A DNA stretch of 64,000 nt from Artocarpus heterophyllus (GCA_025403435.1 JAJQZP010000409.1:372001-436000), one strand, 5' to 3'. Positions 23,520-36,907 are shown, numbered from the stretch's first letter. Program-made: numbers and translations. Notes: generated by a model from the sequence alone, not told the origin.

Positions 23520-26051
23520 GAACAAAAGACCATACGGGTCTAAGGGCAATAAGGCCCAAGGGGTTCTAGAAATTGTGCACAGTGATGTTTGCGGACCGAT
23601 GAACATCCGGGCACGAGGAGGGTATGAGTACTTCGCCACTTTCATTGACGATTACTCAAGATATGGGTATGTGTTCCTGATGCACCACAAAAGCAAAACT
23701 TATGATAAGTTCAGGGAGTTTCGGGCTGAAGTGGAAAAGCAATTGGGTAGACCCATAAAGGCACTTCGATCTGATCGAGGTGGGGAATACCTTTCTGATG
23801 AGTTCTTGGGACACTTGCTAGAGAATGGGATTTTATCCCATTTGACTGCGCCGGGCCCTCCGCAGCAAAATGGTATAGCGGAGAGAAGGAATAGGACTTT
23901 GTTGGACATAATTAGGTCCATGATGAGTTATTCATCATTGCCTTTATCCTTTTGGGCATATGCACTACAAACCGCATGTTATCTTTTGAACAATGTGCCT
24001 TCAAAATAGGTCCCTAAAACTCTTCACGAGTTGTGGACAAGACGGAAGACATCCTTAAACCATATTCGCATATGGGGATGCCCGGCTCATGTCCTATTTA
24101 AGGATTCGAATAAGTTGGAAGCATGTTCGAAAGTTTGTGTGTTTGTAGGATATCCAAAAGGGACTAAAGGGGGTTATTTTTATAACCCAAAGGAAAATAA
24201 AGTCGTGGTTTCAACTAATGCAACTTTCCTTGAGGAGAGTTACATGGACGACTTTAAAACTTGAAGCAAAGTGGTGCTTGAGGAGTTTAGGGGTGATCCG
24301 TTCACTCCGGAGGTTCTGAACGAAACCATTCCAATCGATGTAGAAAAACCAAACAAACCTAAACAACAACCTCAGGGGCTTCGGCGTAGTGGGAGGATTG
24401 GGTGTCAACCTGAGAGGTATATGTTCAACGGGGAGGTCTTTTTGGCTGAATCGGATGAACATGACAGGGATCCTTATACTTACGCAGAAGCTATGGAGGA
24501 TGTTGATTCAAGACTTTGGACAGAGGCCATGAGCATAGAAATGAAGTCTATGGAGACTAATCAGGTCTGGGAGCTTGAAGATCTTCTCGAAGGGGTAAAA
24601 CCCATAGGGTATAAGTGGATCTACAAGAGGAAAAGAGGTGTGGATGGAAAGCTCGAAACCTTTAAGGCTAGACTGGTAGCTAAGGGTTATACGCAAAGGG
24701 AAGGAATCGATTATGAGGAAACCTTTTTGCCTGTAGCCATGCTTAAGTCCATCTGGATTCTTTTGTCCATAGCTGCCGCTCTCGACTACGAGATTTGGCA
24801 GATGGATGTCAAAACGGCTTTTCTAAATGGCTATCTTGATGAGTCCATCTATATGGAACAACCAGACGGGTTCAAGGTCGCGGGTCAAGAGGGTAAGGTT
24901 TGTAAGCTGCTAAAGTCTATTTATGGACTTAAGCAGGCTTCTCGTTCTTGAAACATAAGATTTGATCAAGTGATCAAGACTTATGGGTTCTCACAAAACG
25001 TGGATGAACCATGTGTTTACAAACACATTAAGGATGAGAAGGTGGTTTTTCTACTGCTCTATGTAGATGACATTCTGCTAATTGGCAATGACGTTGGGGC
25101 ATCATTGTCATCGGTCAAATTATGGTTGACCAAGCAGTTTGACATGAAGCACTTAGGTGAGGCTAATTTTGTTCTCGGTATCCAGATCTTTCGGGATAGG
25201 AAGAACAAAATGATAGCTTTGTCTCAGGCCAGCTACATAGATAAAATTCTCAGGAGGTTTGCAATGTAGGATTCCAAGAAAGGTGGGGAACCATCTAGGT
25301 CTGGAATTACTCTTTCTAAGAAAGACTCTCCAAAGTCTTATGAAGAAAGAGAATACATGAAGAAGGTGCCTTATGCTTCGGCAGTGGGTAGTCTCATGTA
25401 TGCCATGCTTTGCACTCGACTAGATATTAGCTATGCGGTCGGGATTGTAAGTCGATTTCAGGCGAATCCAGGACCGAACCATTTGGTTGCCGTAAAGCAT
25501 ATTTTCAAGTACTTGAGAAGGACTCGAGGGTATATGCTTGTGTATTCGGGTGAGGATTTAACTCCTCTACGATACACTGATTCAGATTTTCAATCTTGTC
25601 TAGATTCTAGGAAATCGACTTCAGGGTTTGTGTTTCTTTTGGTGGCAGTGCCATCGGTTGGACAAGTGCGAAGCAAGATTGCACTTTGGATTCAACGATG
25701 GAGGCCGAGTATGTGGCTGCTAGTGATGCTTCGAAAGAAGTAGTGTGGCTCCGCAAGTTCCTTGGGGATCTTGAGGTTGTTCCTAGTATGGATAAAGTGG
25801 TATCACTGTACTGCAAAAACAGTGCGGCGGTAGCTAATGCTAAGGAACCAAGATTTCACAAGAAGAGTAAGCATATTGATCGAAAGTATCATGTGATAAA
25901 GGACTTCGTTGAGGGCGGGCATGTCACGGTGTGCAAGATTGCGTCAGAGGACAATTTAGTTAATCCATTTATGAAGACACTTACTGGGAGAGTCTTCGAG
26001 AGGCATGTGGAAGCTATGGGGATGCGAAATTTGCTGTATTTACTCACTTAG
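23520..26051 (+). pseudogene. Copy E gag-pol, 3' part: integrase, RT, RNase H, with stops
   Basis: Continuation of E pol after F. The integrase core has [16 protein letters not shown] and QQNGIAERRN, so all three acidic residues are present. RT has [11 protein letters not shown] and [11 protein letters not shown]. RNase H has YTDSDFQ and MEAEYVAASDASKE, ending NLLYLLT and a stop at 26051. Stops interrupt it at about 24007 (TCG to TAG), 24262, 24949 (TGG to TGA) and 25267 (CAG to TAG), and a frameshift lies near 25640. A polypurine AAGTGGGAGAT precedes the 3' LTR. Confidence 0.9.
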
Positions 26052-26065
26052 TGCAAGTGGGAGAT

Positions 26066-28078
26066 TTTTAGACATGTATGCCCTAAGGAGTAAAAATGTA
26101 ATACGTTTTTGGAGACATTTTTATCAATAAAGAATTTATTCATTTATATATACCAAATCTTGTCCTCTTTACGTTCATATTCATTGAATATATGAAAAGC
26201 AAACAGTAGTCTGAGACTGTTAGTCTAAACCTTAAGAATTGGGCATATGATGGACTGATTATGCGGAAGACATGATTCTTAAGGTGATGGTCTAAAACAT
26301 ATGATCCGTAATCGAGGGAAAAAAGTTTGTTGCTTTATTCATGTAAAGATTGTTATGTTGTCTATATCCCTTATGGGAGATGGTTTGTCTTGACCATTGG
26401 AGTTGGACTCCGTGAATAGAAACATTAGCACATTGTCATAGGTGACGATGTGTTGGATCGGGACATAAAGTGAATTGATTTGGATTAAAAATTCTGTCTT
26501 GGCAAATCGATTCACTTTAGACAGTCATTTGTATTGTATCTTAATCCTGAGATGAATAGTGGGCCCGTTATCTCGACTTGTGTCTTTTGATGTACCAAAG
26601 GGTGACACCCACATCTCAATAGTGGTATGCATGTCGGTACGTTGGAGGCATGACTCTTGATAGCGTAGACTTGTTATTCATAGATATGGAATCTATAGCT
26701 CCTCTTTAGGAGTAATGATATCCTCTTATATGCGTTGTCCTGTAATTGGAAAACTGGAGCACTCAACCATTTAGATACATAGGTGTAACCAAAATGGTAT
26801 ACTATCTTTGGATGGTAAGTTTTCTTATAGTTAATCAATGGAACCTAAGATAAAAATAATCAGGAAGGTAAGACAGAACTTGTCCTTAAGCCGATTATGG
26901 ATGATCATATGGGGATACAATACACTATGATATGTCATGGAGACTTAACTACACAAGCTTCGTAATTCTATAAAGTTTGAGAGTGCAGCTCCAAGCTTTA
27001 AGTGGAGTAGCATTGGAGTTGATAATTGTGAAATGTATATCTGGGATATTGGGTTTCATAATTATCATGAGCTTTAACTTTATAGGTCCATTTTGGTCCC
27101 CTTTGCTAGCTCACAAAGTCCTGTAACGACACGACGTGCTTTTCCAATAATTGGTGACTTATGTCAGATTATCAGATTGGATTAAAATTTGTAAGAATCA
27201 AATAATTCATGTCTGTTTATCGGTTGAATTAATTTTGTAAGAAATTAGTTCAAGATAAACTTGTTGAATTATTGCGATCAGATAATTCTTGTCTGTTTAT
27301 CGGTTGTTTTATTTTTGGACAAATTAGAACAAGATAAACTTGTAGAATTATTGTGAATTGATTTATTTTCTTAGAGATTATCTTGATAAAGTTCGTTTTG
27401 ATCAGATAACTTCTCTATTGGGTTATTTGAATCAAAACTGAGACTTTATCCTTTAGAATCTCGGGTGGAGAATAAAAGATTCACGGAGATTTTTTCTCAA
27501 GAGTTTGGCCTGCCGAATGACGTGGTCGGCCTGTCGAACTAGCCTGTTCGGCCTACCGATCAGCAGTAGATAAGATTACGCATTTTCAGGCAGATCTTAT
27601 CAGATATTGATCCAAACTTGTTTCTGTTTCGAGTTTTTGAGACCTAATCTGATATGGACTGACCCCAGGACCAATAGGTATAAAAAGGGAGTGAGTCTCA
27701 TGATTTACTCCGATCAATTTGAGAGATTAAGAGTGATACTCTTCTAGTGAGCATCTGAAAACTCCCTGAGAGCTTTTGTTCACAAATCACGAACACTAGC
27801 TTTGGGTTCTCTCTATTGGTTGGAAGGAGAGTGACCGGTGGAAGAGCTGTACGTGTGAGCCCACACTCACTCCGGTTGTGGATAGAGAATAGCAAAGAAG
27901 ACTAGTTGGTTGAGGCTCTTCTGGAACTTACTTCTCTACACTGGTTGCGGAGGTTCTTCGGCACACAAAGGTTAGTAAGATCTGTCTAATTTATACATAT
28001 AACATGTCAAACTTGTGTTTTGAAAATTACTCCGATAAAAAATTTTTAAAAATTCCGCTACGTACTTTGTTTCCAACA
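26066..28078 (+). mobile_element. 3' LTR of copia copy E
   Basis: A 2,013-bp LTR directly after the polypurine tract, starting TTTTAGACATG (first dinucleotide TT, not TG) and ending TTTCCAACA at the TSD TTTTA. TATA is at 27679-27686. U3 dyads at about 27505-27565 enclose TGACGTGG. Confidence 0.9.
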
Positions 28079-28083
28079 TTTTA

Positions 28084-29797
28084 TTCACGTAAGAATTGTT
28101 ATGTTGTCTATATCCCTAACGGGAGATGGTTTGTCTTGACCATCAGAGCTGGACTCCATGAATAGAAACATTGGCATGTTGTTATAGGTGACGATGTGTT
28201 GGATCAGGACATAAAGTGAATTGATTTGGATTAATAATTTTTTCTTGGCAAATCGATTTACTTTAGACAATCATTTGTATTGTATCTTAATCTTGAGATG
28301 AATAATGGATCCATTGTCTTGACTTATGTTTTTTGATGTACCAAAGGGTGACATCACATTTTATAGCGGTATGCATGCTGGTATATTGGAGGCATGACTC
28401 TTGATAGCGTAGACCTATTATTCATAGATATGGAATCCATTGCTCCTCTTTAGGAGTAGTGATATCCTCTTATATGCGTTATCCTATAATTAAAAAACTA
28501 GAGCACTTAACCATTTGGATACATAGGTGTAACCAAATGGCATGCTGTCTTTGGATGGTAAGTTTTCAGATGGTAAGATAACAAAACGTAAGATAAAAAT
28601 AATTAGGAATGTAAGATAAAACTTGTCCTTAAGCCGATTTTGGATAATCCTATGGGGATACGATACATTATGATATGTCATGGAGACTTAAATATACAGG
28701 CTTCGTAATTTTATATAGTTCGAGAGTACAGCTCCAAGCTTTTAGTAGAGTAGCATTAGAGTTGATAATTATGAAATGTATATATGGGATATTGGGTTTC
28801 ATAATTATCAGGAGGTTGAACTATATAGGTCCATTTGGTCCCCTTTGCTAGCTCACAAAAAATCCTGTAATGATATAGCATGTTTTCCTAATAATTGATG
28901 ACTTATGTCAGATTTATTAGATTAGATGAAATTCAGTGAAATCAGATAATTCATGTTTGTTTATTGGTTGAGTTAATTTTGTGATAAAATTAATTCAAGA
29001 TAAACTTATTGAATTATCGAGATTAGATAATTCATGTCTGTTTATCGGTTTTATTAATTTTGAATTAATTTAAGATAAATTATTGAATTATCAAGAATAT
29101 TTATTTTCCTAGAGATTATTTGGATATGACTATTTTAATCAGATAACTTTTCTATTGGGTTATTTGAATTAAAACTGAGGCTCCATCCCAAAAATCTCAG
29201 GTGAAAAATAAATATTCGCAAGGATCTTTTATCATAGGTTTGGCAGGCCGATTTGCCAGTTCAGCCTACCGATCGATGATAAAAAAGGATCACGCTTTTC
29301 TACACGGATTTTATCAGATATAGTTTCTGATTTGATTCTAATTCGAATATTTGAGGCCTTATTTGATAAGGACTGACTCTTGGACCCAACCTCTATATAA
29401 AGGGGAGTGAGTCTCTTTATTATTCAGATTAGTTAAGAAATCTAGAGCGAGACTCTGTCAGCGAGACTCTACAACTCCCCGAAAGGCTATCATTCAAAAA
29501 TCATGAATTATAGCCTCGAGCATTTCTCTACTGGTTGGAAAGAGAATTACCTGGTGAAAAAGCTGAACGACGTAAGCCCATACTGACTCCGATCGTGGAT
29601 AGAGCATAGTAAAGAAGGCCAGTTGGTTGAGGTCCTTCTGGAATGTTACTTCTATTCATTGATTGTAGGAGCTTTTCAGCACACATAAGGTTAGTAAAAT
29701 TTTGTTAATTTATGCATATAGCATGTCAAACTTGTGTTTTAGAAACTACTCTGATATAAAAATTTTAAAAATTCTATTGTGTACTATTTTTCCAACA
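28084..29797 (+). mobile_element. Copy D 5' LTR, second part
   Basis: Resumes the D LTR after copy E and ends ATTTTTCCAACA at 29797. TATA is TATATAAA at 29394-29401; worn dyads lie near 29240-29275. With 16726-16991 the LTR totals about 1.98 kb. The primer site TGATATCAGAGC (29800-29811) has one change. Confidence 0.88.
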
Positions 29798-30809
29798 ATT
29801 GATATCAGAGCCATGGTTTTTACATAAATTTACAAGTTTGTGATCGTGCTATATATGTAAATTATGTGATCTTGATCTCTCATGTGCTTGAATTTAATTT
29901 TATAGGGAGTTGGCACTCTAGGTTTCTACATATTTTTATATGTTGTCATGGATTATGTGGTGAATGTTTATTAATTAATTATGATTGATTAAATTATTAT
30001 TAAATTATTAATTAATTAATTTATACCGGTTATGGTTCCTTTAAGATTAGAATGTGTATCAAGGTTTTACATGTAATTAGATGGCGGATTATCATCTCTG
30101 TCTAAGAATTATTATTTAATTTTAAATTTGTAGGAATTTTATAATTAAATAATCGTTCAGAGAAGATGGATCTAGAAAGCGAATCTAGAAAATGGATGAT
30201 GGCGCTCCCAGGTATTTTTTGAGGCTCTAATTTTATGTTTTTGAATTGCTAAAAATAAAATTGATAAATTGCATCAAAATTGTATTTTCTGGAAAGGGGT
30301 GATCTCTATTCGGTTGGCATGTCCAACTTTATAGTTCGGCAAGCCGATGGTTGTAGGATTGGCAGGCCAGACTACGGGTTCAGCAGGCCATCTACGGGGC
30401 AGAAATCAGGTGGCTCTGGTGGTAGGTCGAACTATCATGACTGGCAGGCCGACCCGACTTATAAAGATTGACAGGCTAGAGGGTTATGACCGGCAGGCCG
30501 ATCATACAGATCGGCAGACCGGAGGGTCATGACCAGCAGGTCGATCATACAGATCGACTTGTTGGCAAAGAGCTGGAACTTTTTCCAAAAAAGGTGCAAT
30601 TTTTGATGCAGCTTTAATTTTATTTTTAGAACAATTCTAAGAAACATTAAATTTGGATGTGGGAATTATTGTTGTAAGGATGTGATATTTTCAAGGTTTT
30701 GACACATAAACACATTTGCATGTTTTTTTTTCATGATTGTGTTATCTTACTAAATTATTATGTTATGCTTGCTTATGTTTGGTATATGATTCTTTATTGT
30801 AAATTAAAA
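29798..30809 (+). other. Leader of copia copy D, with internal deletion
   Basis: This leader keeps the dyad array (about 30305-30560, partly decayed) but lacks the CCTAGG block. At about 30658 AAATTTGGATGTG runs directly into GGAATTATTGTTG, which in G lie about 715 bp apart. The leader is therefore about 1.0 kb instead of 1.7 kb. Confidence 0.8.
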
Positions 30810-33389
30810 ATGTCTAAAAACACTTTATCATCGATAGTTGACAAAAACCAATTAACTGGAGAGAATTATAATGATTGAAAATGGAACCTGAATATCGTTC
30901 TTTCCTTTGAGAAACTGAAATTTGTGTTGACAACCCCTTGAGCTCCCGAGCCAACGGGAAATTCCACCAATGATCAAATCCAAGCATATGATTATTGGAA
31001 AGATGCTAATGATCAGGCCCACTGCTATGTTATGGCCAGCATAAACAATGTGCTGCAGGCTCAACATGAGGATTATGAGACTGCTAAGCAGATCTTGGAT
31101 AATCTAGAAGACATGTTTAGAGGCCAAGCCTTAACTAAGCAGCAAGGGGTGCTTCAAAAGCTTCTTAACTGTAAGCAGAGGCCAATAACATCTATAAAGG
31201 AGCACATGATGTTGGTCATGGGTTACCTCGCTCAGGCACAAACCAATGGAGTCGACATCGATTTTGAAACTTAGATGACTATGGTCTTTGAGACTCTGTC
31301 TAAGGAGTTTATTCCATTTAGAGCTACTTTAATTTGAGCAATAGGCGAGATATGACCTTAACATAGTTAATGAAATAGTTACAGGAGTCGAAACTGCTGA
31401 TCAAGGAGTCTCTTGCTGGTGGCGAGGCCAATTTGGCAGCTACTTCTGGTTCCAATCCTAACCCTGGGAATGGAAAGAAGCAATGGGCCAAGAATGGGAA
31501 GTCTTCTATTCCTGCTAACAACAAGAGCAAGAAGAAAAAGAAGAAAAACCCAAAGTAGCTTAAGTGCTTCTTCTCTGGGAAGTCGGGCACATTAAGAAGA
31601 ATTACAAGGACTTCCTTTTCTGAGGAGGTAGGTGTGATCTTTTGTATTTAGAAACTTGTTTGGTTGAGGAATCCAGTGACATTTGGGTCATAGATTCTAG
31701 TGCAACTAATCATGTTTGTGTTTCTCTACAAAGGTTCAAAGAAACGAGAAGTTTGCTCTGTGAAGACTTCACACTTCAGATGGGCGATGGATCCTTGGTG
31801 TTAGCTAAAGCAGTAGGAGACATCCAACTATATTTTGATAATTATAGGAATTTAATTTTGTGAGATTGTTTTTATGTTCCTAAATTTAAAAGGAATTTAA
31901 TTTCTATAGGTTGTTTATTTAAAGACTCTTATTTGGTTTCTTTTAATAATAAAGTGGTGATTCGTAAAAATAAATCTTTTATCTATTCTAGATGGATGCA
32001 AAATAATCTATATTTTATCAAACCTAAGATGGACTTACTGCTTGATACTGAGATGAATGATAATAACTTTAAAAGACTTAAAACTTTTTACTCTAATAAG
32101 ACTTATCTTTGGCATTTGCGCCTTAGTCATATTAACCTGAATAGGATTCAAAGGTTGATAAGGGATGGACCTTAAAGTCACTTAAATGTGGATTCTATAT
32201 CTCAATATGAATCTTGTTTGGAGGGTAAAATGACCAAAAAACCATTCAGATAAAAGGCAACAAGACCGAAGGGGTTCTAGAACTTGTGCATAGTGATGTT
32301 TGCGGATCGATGAACATCCAGGCATGAGGAGGGTATGAGTACTTTGTCACTTTTATTGACGATTACTCAAGGTATGGGTATGTGTACCTAATGCACCACA
32401 AAAGTGAAACTTTTAAAAAATTCAAGGAGTTTCAGGCTGAAGTGAAAAAGCATTTGGATAGACCTATAAAGGCTCTTCGATCTGATCGAGGTGGAGAATA
32501 CCTTTCTGATGAGTTCTTGGGACACTTATTAGAGAATGAGATTTTATTCCATTTGACTGTGCCGGGTACTCCATAGAAGAATGGCGTAGTGGAGAAAAGG
32601 AATAGGACTTTATTAGATATGGTCAGGTCCATGATGAGTTATTCATCATTGCCTTTATCTTTTTGGGGATATGCACTGCAAATCGTATGTTTTCTTTTGA
32701 GCAATGTGCCTTCCAAATTGGTCCCTAAAACTCCTCACGAGTTGTGGATAGGCAAGAAGACATCCTTAAACCATATTCTAATTTGAGGATGTCCGGCTCA
32801 TGAACTGTTTAAGGATACGAATAAGTTGAAAGCACGCTCAAAAGTTTACGTGTTTGTAGGATATCTGAGAGGGACTAAAGGGGGTTATTTTTATAATCCA
32901 AAGAAAAATAAAGCCGCGGTTTCAACTTATGCAACTTTCCTTTGCATAGACGACTTTAAACCTGAAAGCAAAGTGGTGTTTGAGGAGTTAAAGAGTGATC
33001 CAATCAATACGAGGGTTTCGAATGAAACCATTTTGATCAGTGTAGAAAAACCAGACGAATCTGAACAACAATCTAAGGGGCTTCGGCGTAGAGGGAGGAT
33101 TAGGAGTTGACCCGAGAGATAGATGTTCAATGGTGAGGCCTTCTTGGTTGAACCGGATGAACATGACAGGGATCCATACACTTACGTAGAGGCTATAGAG
33201 GATGTTGATTCAAAACTCTAGACAAAGGCCATGAATACAAAGATGAAGTCTATGCAGACTAATCAGGTCTAGGAGCTTATGGGTCTTCTAGAAGGGATAA
33301 AACCCATAGGGTGTAATTGGACCTACAAAAGGAAAAGAGGACAGGATGGAAAGGTGGAAACCATTAAGGCTAAATTTGTAGCTAAGGGT
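30810..33389 (+). pseudogene. Copy D gag-pol, 5' part: gag to early RT, many stops
   Basis: Starts MSKNTLSSI at 30810. Gag is broken by stops (for example in NYND*K and FET*MTM) and a deletion before GEI. The zinc knuckle is damaged (CFFSGK-type, with a frameshift near 31575). The protease motif reads DSSA instead of DSGA. The integrase core has [16 protein letters not shown] and NGVVEKRN. The RT start reads VAKG, where copy G interrupts after AGGGT. Clearly non-functional. Confidence 0.87.
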
Positions 33390-35402
33390 TGTTAGACATG
33401 TATGCCCTAAGGAGTAAAAATGTAATACGTTTTTGGAGACATTTTTATCAATAAAGAATTTATTCTTTTATATATACCAAATCTTGTCCTCTTTACATTC
33501 ATATTTGTTGAATGTATGATAAGCAAACAGCAGTCTGAGACTGTCAATCTAAACCTTAAGAATTGGGCATATGATGGGATGATTATGCGGTAGACACGAT
33601 TCTTAAGGTAATGGTCTAAAACATATGATCCGCAATCGAGGGAATAAAGTTGGGTGCTTTATTCATGTAAAGATTGTTATGTTGTCTATATCCCTTTTGG
33701 GAGATGGTTTGTCTTGGCCATCGGAGTTGGACTCCGTGAATAGAAACATTGGCACGTTGTCATAGGTGACGATGTGTTGGATCGGGACATAAAGTGAATT
33801 GATTTGGATTAATAATTCTATCTTGGCAAATCGATTCACTTTAGACAGTCATTTGTATTGTATCTTAATCCTGAGATGAATAGTGGGCCCGTTGTCTCGA
33901 CTTGTGTCTTTTGATGTACCAATGGGTGACTCCCACATCTCTATAGTGGTATGCATGCCGGTACGTTGGAGGCATGACTCTTGATAGCGTAGACTTGTTA
34001 TTCATAGATATGGAATCCATAGCTCCTCTTTAGGAGTAATGATATCCTCTTATATGCGTTGTCCTGTAATTGAAAAACTGGAGCGCTCAACCATTTGGAT
34101 ACATAGGTGTAATCGAATGGTATACTATCTTTGGATGGTAAGTTTTCTAATGGTGAGACAATGGAACATAAGATAAAAATAATCGAGAAGGTAAGACAGA
34201 ACTTGTCCTTAAGCCGATTATGGATTATCATATGGGGATACAATGCTCTATGATATGTCATGGAGACTTCGCTACATGAGCTTCGTAATGCTATAAAGTT
34301 TGAGAGTGTGCAGCTCCAAGCTTTTAGTGGAGTAGCGTTGGAGTTGATAATTGTGAAATGTATATCTGGGATATTGGGTTTCATAATTATCATGAGCTTG
34401 AACTTTATAGATCCATTTTGGTCCCCTTTGCTAGCTCACAAAGTCCTGTAACGACACGACGTGCTTTTCCAATAATTGGTGACTTATGTTGTATTTATTA
34501 GATTGGTTTAAAATTTGTAAGAATCAAATAATTCATGTCTGTTTATCGGTTGAATTAATTTTGTAAGAAATTAGTTCAAGATAAACTTATTGAATTATTG
34601 CGATCAGATAATTCTTGTCTGTTTATCGGTTGTTTTAATTTTGGACAAATTAGAACAAGATAAACTTGTAGAATTATTGTGAATTGATTTATTTTCTTAG
34701 AGATTATCTTGATAAAGTTTGTTTTGATCAGATAACTTCTCTATTGGGTTATTTGAATAAAAAATGAGACTTTATCCTTTAGAATCTCAGGTGGAGAATA
34801 AAAGATTCGCGGAGATTTTTTCTCGGGAGTTCGGCCTGCCGAATGACGTGGTCGGTTTGCCGAACTGGCCTATTCGGCCTGCCGATCAGCAGTAGATAAG
34901 ATTACGCGTTTTCACGTGGATCTTATCAGATATTGATCCGAACTTGATTCTATTTCGAGTTTCTGAGACCTAATCTGATATGGACTGACCCCAGGACCAA
35001 TAGGTATAAAAAGGGAGTGAGTCTCATGATTTACTCCGATCAATTTGAGAGATTAAGAGTGATACTCTTCTAGTGAGCATCTGAAAACTCCCTGAGAGCT
35101 TTTGTTCACAAATCACGAACACTAGCTTTGGGTTCTCTCTATTGGTTGGAAGGAGAGTGACCGGTGGAAGAGCTGTACGTGTGAGCCCACACTCACTCCG
35201 GTTGTGGATAGAGAATAGCAAAGAAGACCAGTTGGTTGAGGCTCTTCTGGATCGTTACTTCTCTACACGGATTGCGGAGGTTCTTCGGCACACTGAGGTT
35301 AGTAAGATCTGTCTAATTTATACATATAACATGTCAAACTTGTGTTTTGGAAATTACTCTGATGGAAAAAAAAATTTTCCGCTGCGCACTTTGTTTCCAA
35401 CA
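33390..35402 (+). mobile_element. 5' LTR of copia copy G
   Basis: A 2,013-bp LTR, TGTTAGACATG to TTTCCAACA. It contains the 80-bp tandem pair starting at 34528 and 34608, dyads at 34831, 34852 and 34874 with TGACGTGG between the first two, the outer palindrome arms GATAAGAT (34895-34902) and ATCTTATC (34920-34927), and TATA at 35005-35012. The primer site TGGTATCAGAGC follows at 35405-35416. Confidence 0.93.
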
Positions 35403-35916
35403 ATTGGTATCAGAGCCGAGGTTTTTATATAAATTTGCAAGTTTGTGATCATGTTATATGCATAAATTTTGTGATCTTAATCTCTCCTATGCTTGAATTG
35501 AATTTTATAGAGAGATGGCACTCTAGGTTTCTATATAATATATATGTTGTCTGGATTATGTGGTGAATGTTTATTAATTAATTATGGTTGATTAAATCGT
35601 TGTTTAATTATTAATTAATTAATTCATACCGGTTGTGGTTCCTTAGAGGTTAGAATGTGTATCTAGGTTTTTCATGTAATTAGATGGCGGACTATCATCT
35701 CCGTCTAGGAATTGTTATTTAATTTTTTAATTTGTAAGAATTTAGTAATTAAATAATTATTCAGAGAAGACGGAACGAGAAGTCGGATCTTGAAGATTGA
35801 TGATGGCGCCTCTAGGTATTTCCTGAGTCTCTAATTTTATGTTTTTGAATTGTTGAAAATAAAATTGATGAATTGCATTAAAATTGTATTTTCTAGATTG
35901 AGGGTTTTCTGCTCGG

Positions 35917-36120
35917 TCGGCATGCCAGACCTCACAGTTCGGCAGGCCGGAGGTCACAGATCGGCAGGGCAGATGTATGGTCTGGCAGGCCGACAGTGGG
36001 GCAGAAAATTTGGTGCTCTGTTGGCAGGCCGAAGTTTCAGTTCAGTAGGCCAAACTTGCATAGATCGGTAGGCCAAAGGAGCAAGACCGGCAGGCCGATC
36101 ACCCAAGATCGGCCTACCGA
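35917..36120 (+). repeat. Dyad array, copy G leader (nine units)
   Basis: Units begin at 35917, 35939, 35961, 35982, 36021, 36042, 36064, 36087 and 36109. The steps are 22, 22, 21, 39, 21, 22, 23 and 22 bp. Several units have lost a CG step by C-to-T or G-to-A change, but the pitch and the 39-bp break are unchanged. Confidence 0.83.
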
Positions 36121-36610
36121 CCGAGAGTTACCGAGTGTCCAGAAAGGTGCAATTTTTTCAGTGCAGTTTTAATTTTATTTTTGGGACGATTCTTAGAAAC
36201 ATTAAATTTGGATATGACCAGAAATATGAAGTATTCGATTCATATGGGATTGAAGACTTGAAGATGGATATTACATGAAGAAGGATACAGCTTGAGGATT
36301 CAAGGATGAAGATTGAAAATGTCTCGATTATTCTCTTGTAATCTTAGTTTTCTATTCTCTAGGGTGGAACCATAATATTACGGTTATTATTATTTTGCTT
36401 GTAGCTTTGCTTGTCTGCATTATAATACGATTTACCATGTATATTGATAACATGTCATATAGAATAGGGAGTGCCGCTCCTATTAAAATTGTTCATGCAT
36501 AATTTTAAAATAAAACCTTGACTTCAAAAGATTGAGTGGGAGAAGGTTTTCAAAGAGAGAACCTAAGGCCTCCATCGTTGGTCCATAGGAAGAACATGGT
36601 GGTCCCGACC

Positions 36611-36907
36611 CCTAGGAAGGGATTTCTATCATGTACTAGATTGGATCTCTGAAAGGATAAGGTATTTTAGTATGATTTATGGTTGCACACCCCTAGGTGG
36701 TGATTATAAATCGTGGATAAAATATTAAAACGGTGGTTATACACTCACGTTGATTTTATTATTAACCTCCCCTAGGAGCTCTGTTAATAAAATTAATGGC
36801 CAAAGAAACGATTATTAGTATATGCTGGATCATACGGGTCCTGGATGGCATATATTAATCAGGAGGGGATCCGTGTTCCTGATTGAATTTGGCATGACTC
36901 CCCTAGG
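36611..36907 (+). repeat. CCTAGG hairpin block, copy G leader
   Basis: CCTAGG is at 36611-36616, 36692-36697, 36771-36776 and 36902-36907 (steps 81, 79, 131). The first lies between TCCC (36603-36606) and GGGA (36619-36622), itself inside ACATG (36594-36598) and CATGT (36630-36634). The others have the same arms as in copy E, with one base changed in the second stem. Confidence 0.72.

Larger units (their letters stand above)
16992..28078 (+). mobile_element. Copia copy E, full length, containing solo LTR F
   Basis: An 11,087-bp insertion with exact TSD TTTTA (16987-16991 and 28079-28083) inside the 5' LTR of D. It has both LTRs, a leader, a gag-pol with its N-terminal part deleted, and a nested solo LTR (21515-23514). 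Without F it is about 9.1 kb. Confidence 0.93.

Noticed and set aside
23491..24009. Apparent 172-codon gene starting in solo LTR F
   Set aside because: The frame only joins the last bases of the LTR to the integrase of E. The start codon is fortuitous and the protein is the E integrase core.
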